A DNA stretch of 64,000 nt, from NCBI GenBank assembly GCA_023432225.1, contig JAEYUW010000046.1:124001-188000 (forward strand), given 5' to 3'. The position numbers were made by a program, and so were the translations under genes. Below, one piece after another: positions 60,891 through 64,000 of this stretch (the first letter of the stretch is position 1; every line of letters begins with the position of its first letter). Under the pieces are notes generated by a model. That model saw only the letters and a list, made by a program, of their open reading frames with translations. It ran no database searches and had not been told where the DNA came from. This DNA is from Verrucomicrobiota bacterium. GTDB taxonomy: Bacteria; Verrucomicrobiota; Verrucomicrobiia; Opitutales; Opitutaceae.

Positions 60891-62762
60891 ATGCTGTTAA
60901 GTCGTCTTTTAAAAACTGGCAACAAGCCGTCCTGTCGCGCGACGCTCGTGGCGTTTTGGTCATTTGCCGCGATCAGTCCGGCAGGATTCGCGCAAGAGCG
61001 TGACGAGCGCACGCGGCTGCCGGATTTCACCGTCTTTGGCTCACGGGTGGCAAACGACGAGCCGGCCGGAACGCTGGCGATGCCGGTGTCGGCCTTGCGC
61101 TATGAGCCGCGCGTGGATGTGCAGGCGCGTAATTTCGCGGAAGCTCAGGCGGACGTCAGCCTGCGCGGTGGCGTGTTCGAAGCGACGGGCGTGCGTATTG
61201 GGACCGCGGCGATTTCCGATCCGCAAACGGGGCATTACGTCTTCGAACTCCCGGTCGCACCCGAGATGTTGCGGGGGCCGATGGTTGTCACCGGTCTTGC
61301 CAGCGCCGCGAACAGTTTCAACGCGGCCACCGGCACCGTGCAATTCGCTTGGGCGCCGATTCGCGATGGCGGGCGCGTGAGCGTCGCCGGGGGCGAGCAC
61401 GGCTTCAATCGCGAGTCGCTTTACGCGGGCGCCACGCGCTCGCTTCGTGATGGCCAAGCTCTGGCGGCGGATTTTGCGGTCGCTCGTTCGCGTTCGGACG
61501 GTGCCATTCCTTTCGGAGATCACGATTTCTCGCGCGTCAACGGCCGGTTGCAGTGGCGCACGGCGCAAGGCCAGACGGATGTCTTTGTCGGCTACCAGCG
61601 CAAATTCTTCGGCTGGCCGAATCTCTACACGCCGTTTGGTTTCAACGAAACGGACAACCTCCAAACGGTGCTCGGGCTCGTGAATCACACCTGGCGCGAC
61701 GATCAGGGCAACGAGTTCAATGCGGCGGCATTCTACCGTCGCAACAAGGACGACTACGAATTCAACCGCGCGGTGCCCGGCGCCTCGAATCCCTTCCAAC
61801 ACACGACGTGGCTGCGTGGTTTGGCGATTGCGGGGCGCGCGGTCGCGTCCGCCGCGAGCGTCGGCTACACGCTCGATGTCGCCCACGACAATCTGCGCTC
61901 CACGGCGTTGACGTTCGGGCGTTTCAACGATCGCACGCTCTACAAGGCGACTCTCGTGCCCGAAATCGTCGCCGCTCTCGGAGCGGGCGAGCTGCGCACG
62001 CGAGCGGGGGCGGCGTTCGATCGCTCAGACCGCGATGGCTCGGCGTGGTCGCCTCTGGCGGGCGTCGACTGGCGCAGTGCTGGGGGCAACAGCGTTGGAT
62101 TGGAATACTCCGAAGCCACGCAATTGCCTTCCTACACCGCGTTGAACTCGAGTTCGGTCGCCGGTCTCTTTCGCGGCAATTCCAACCTCGGCCGTTCGCG
62201 GGCTCGCAACGTGGAGATCAGCGGTCGCACCGAGCGTTTCGGTTGGATGTTCGAGGGCGCTGCTTTCCGACGCTGGGACGACCGCTTGGTCGATTGGACC
62301 TACCTGCGGGGTGTGACTGCACGCACGGCGAATCCGGTCGACACCGTGACCGATGGCATCGAGGTGCTCGCAACACGCCGCAGCTCGCATCTCGATGTGA
62401 CGCTCGGCTACGCTTGGCTGCGCAAGCGCAGCGATTACGGCACGAGTGCGGTCGATGCCAGTTTCTACGCGCTCAATTTTCCGGAGCATCGCGCGACCGC
62501 GGCGATCCGCTGGCGTTGGACGGGTGGTTTCGAACTGCGCAGCGATAACGAGTATCGCGTGCAGGCCCCGAACTTCCTGCGCACGGTGGGCGGGACGCAC
62601 GCCTGGTTGTCATCCGCGGGGCTGTATTACCTGCCTCCGCGCTGGCGCGGCTGGGAATTTTCGGTCGTGGTCGACAACCTTTGGGACTCGGATTTCCAAG
62701 AGGTCCCCGCGGTGCCGGCCGCCCCGCGTCAATGGTCCGCGGGAGCCAGCTGGCGCTGGTGA
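60891..62762 (+). CDS. TonB-dependent outer-membrane receptor
   Basis: 623 aa from ATG 60891, chosen because it gives a signal peptide (ATLVAFWSFAAISPAGFAQE). A TonB-box-like PDFTVFGSR follows, then a plug domain (ADVSLRGGVFEATGVRIGTA) and a beta-barrel. It ends in tryptophan (SAGASWRW), as outer-membrane barrels do. Size and layout are close to BtuB-like receptors. Ligand unknown. Confidence 0.85.
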   Translation: MLLSRLLKTGNKPSCRATLVAFWSFAAISPAGFAQERDERTRLPDFTVFGSRVANDEPAGTLAMPVSALRYEPRVDVQARNFAEAQADVSLRGGVFEATGVRIGTAAISDPQTGHYVFELPVAPEMLRGPMVVTGLASAANSFNAATGTVQFAWAPIRDGGRVSVAGGEHGFNRESLYAGATRSLRDGQALAADFAVARSRSDGAIPFGDHDFSRVNGRLQWRTAQGQTDVFVGYQRKFFGWPNLYTPFGFNETDNLQTVLGLVNHTWRDDQGNEFNAAAFYRRNKDDYEFNRAVPGASNPFQHTTWLRGLAIAGRAVASAASVGYTLDVAHDNLRSTALTFGRFNDRTLYKATLVPEIVAALGAGELRTRAGAAFDRSDRDGSAWSPLAGVDWRSAGGNSVGLEYSEATQLPSYTALNSSSVAGLFRGNSNLGRSRARNVEISGRTERFGWMFEGAAFRRWDDRLVDWTYLRGVTARTANPVDTVTDGIEVLATRRSSHLDVTLGYAWLRKRSDYGTSAVDASFYALNFPEHRATAAIRWRWTGGFELRSDNEYRVQAPNFLRTVGGTHAWLSSAGLYYLPPRWRGWEFSVVVDNLWDSDFQEVPAVPAAPRQWSAGASWRW

Positions 62763-62855
62763 CGGGTTACACGGCGTGCGGTTCGTTTCCAGCCGGCTGA
62801 TTTTCACTGGAAATCGGCGCGGCCCTGCAGATTTTAACGCCAACCCATTTTCACC

Positions 62856-63548
62856 ATGACCCTCTGGATCATCCTCATCATCGTTCCCATGTTGTTCGGC
62901 CTCTATGCGCAGATGCGCGTGATGAGTGCCTATCGCAAGAACGTCGAGATTCCTTCGCGCGGCCATATCTCCGGTCGCGAGGCCGCCGCCGCGGTGATGG
63001 AGAGCGCGGGCATTCACGATGTGCAGATCGTGCGCGTCGAGGGTCAGCTCACGGACCACTACGATCCGATGAACCGCCGCCTCGCGCTGTCGGAACATAA
63101 CTACGACGGCACCAGCCTCGCCGCGCTCGGCGTCGCCGCGCACGAAGCCGGTCACGCCATCCAGCACAAGGTCGGCTATTCCATGATGACCGTGCGCCAG
63201 ACGCTCGTGCCCGCGACGCAGATCGCCTCCGGCGCCTCGCAGCTGCTCATCATCATCGGCATCGTGCTTGGCACCTCCGGTCTGGGCGGCACGTTTTTGA
63301 TGCTGGGCGCGGTCGCCTTGGCGATTATCTGCCTCTTCCAACTCGTCACGCTGCCCGTCGAGTTCGACGCGACGCGTCGCGCCAAGGCTCAGCTGGTCAA
63401 CCTCGGCATCGTCGGTCGCGACGAGATGAAGGGCGTGCACGAGACGCTCGATGCCGCCGCGCTGACCTACGTTGCCGCGTTCGTGGCTTCGCTCGGCAGC
63501 TTGCTGCACATCTTGCTGCTGATCGCCGGCGGTCGTCGCGACGAGTGA
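62856..63548 (+). CDS. YugP-type neutral zinc metallopeptidase
   Basis: 230 aa membrane protein with N-terminal helix (LWIILIIVPMLFGLYAQM), zinc motif HEAGH at residues 96-100 (LGVAAHEAGHAIQHK), then three hydrophobic helices. Matches the YugP/zinc metallopeptidase family (PF04298). Substrate unknown. A terminator follows. Confidence 0.9.
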   Translation: MTLWIILIIVPMLFGLYAQMRVMSAYRKNVEIPSRGHISGREAAAAVMESAGIHDVQIVRVEGQLTDHYDPMNRRLALSEHNYDGTSLAALGVAAHEAGHAIQHKVGYSMMTVRQTLVPATQIASGASQLLIIIGIVLGTSGLGGTFLMLGAVALAIICLFQLVTLPVEFDATRRAKAQLVNLGIVGRDEMKGVHETLDAAALTYVAAFVASLGSLLHILLLIAGGRRDE

Positions 63549-63579
63549 GTCCTGCGCGCAGACTCCATGATCCTTTCAA

Positions 63580-63609
63580 CGCCAGCCTTCGCGGCTGGCG
63601 TTTTTGTTT
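63580..63609 (+). terminator. Terminator after the metallopeptidase gene
   Basis: CGCCAGCC / GGCTGGCG with loop TTCGC, followed by TTTTTGTTTT. Confidence 0.93.
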
Positions 63610-63625
63610 TCGGCGCAACGGCCCG

Positions 63626-64000
63626 TTACCGCGCCGGGTTGCCCCGCACGCACGTGTGGGCAGGGACGTTGTGCGTGACGACGCTCATGGCGCCGACGAC
63701 GGCGTGGTCGCCGATCATCACGCCGGGCAACACGAACGCGCGCGCACCCACGAACGCGCGCTCGCCCACGACGATCGGCGCAGTGAGGAGCGGCCACTCG
63801 GCGTCCGCGAGGTCGTGCGTGCCGGTGCAAAGATAAGCTTCCTGGGCTACGAGGGCGCCGCGCTGCAGCGCGATACGGTCGAGCGCATATAAATTCGTTC
63901 GGTCGCCGACGCAGGCGGCATCGTGTAGCTCAACATTCCACGGCATCGCGATTCGTGCGCGTTGGTGCACGAACGGAGTTCCGTGGATTTTGGCGCCGAA
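63626..64000 (-). CDS. Hexapeptide-repeat acyltransferase (WcaF-like), partial
   Basis: The frame is open to the window edge, so the N-terminus lies beyond 64000; 124 codons are visible. The left-handed beta-helix repeats typical of WcaF/maltose-O-acetyltransferases are seen: MPWNVELHDAACVGDRTNLY, the catalytic His region AYLCTGTHDLADA, then IVVGERAFVGARAFVLPGVMIG and the closing VRGNPAR. It probably acetylates a surface polysaccharide sugar. It is convergent with the metallopeptidase gene. Confidence 0.88.
   Translation of the reverse strand, partial: FGAKIHGTPFVHQRARIAMPWNVELHDAACVGDRTNLYALDRIALQRGALVAQEAYLCTGTHDLADAEWPLLTAPIVVGERAFVGARAFVLPGVMIGDHAVVGAMSVVTHNVPAHTCVRGNPAR

Overview
The window is GC-rich, densely coded bacterial chromosome. 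The gene content (caa3-type oxidase with haem A synthesis, bidirectional Hox NiFe hydrogenase, OprO/P-like porin, TonB receptor, YezD next to an Rrf2 regulator) and the many short intergenic palindromes fit a Gram-negative member of Verrucomicrobiota, most likely Opitutaceae. That placement is an inference from gene style; no rRNA is present. Many start codons lack a clear Shine-Dalgarno sequence and sit behind C/A-rich or pyrimidine-rich leaders.

Layout. 0-3.4 kb: the end of an RND efflux pump and its TolC-like outer-membrane partner. 3.6-7.7 kb: dnaK, groES and groEL in a row, closed by a strong terminator. 7.7-8.8 kb: a damaged DUF433 antitoxin-like gene and palindromic repeats. 8.8-11.6 kb: an NAD-dependent DNA ligase with a signal peptide and no BRCT domain, then a PhnP-like hydrolase. 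11.6-21.8 kb: a sulfate island with an Rrf2 regulator, YezD, a porin, sulfate-binding protein, two unusual small genes, CysT-CysW-CysA, CysK and a convergent SLC13 transporter. 21.8-32.9 kb: respiration and copper (CtaG, CoxD-C-A-B, a cupredoxin, DUF420, haem O and haem A synthases, a CusF-SCO fusion and a two-domain protein with HLHP motifs). 33-39.7 kb: hoxEFUYH, a hydrogenase protease and a REC-histidine kinase, all on the minus strand. 40-43 kb: folD, an SH3 protein and a pseudouridine synthase. 43.1-46.1 kb: a sulfite-reductase-type flavoprotein followed by a scarred accessory patch holding a toxin-antitoxin pair, a hicB remnant, a duplicated fragment of the flavoprotein gene and an AT-rich membrane-REC protein. 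46.2-48.7 kb: fabG-acpP-fabF. 49-57 kb: GlpX-type phosphatase, tRNA-Phe, fRMsr, an ECF sigma/anti-sigma pair with a lysozyme-like exported protein, a HAD phosphatase, prfA and prmC. 57-64 kb: Prc protease, rhomboid protease, ferredoxin, TonB receptor, zinc metallopeptidase and a partial hexapeptide acyltransferase.

The most coherent unusual system is the sulfate island. Between the binding-protein gene and the permease genes lie an apparently inactive M14-peptidase-like protein and a free-standing sigma-region-4-like HTH protein, the latter translationally coupled to cysT. Other points worth following are the exported ligase, the paired purine/pyrimidine complementary spacers of the cox operon, the copper-delivery genes beside the haem A genes, the scarred toxin-antitoxin patch, and a family of GTAG...CTAC-bounded palindromes that also sit inside the hox operon.
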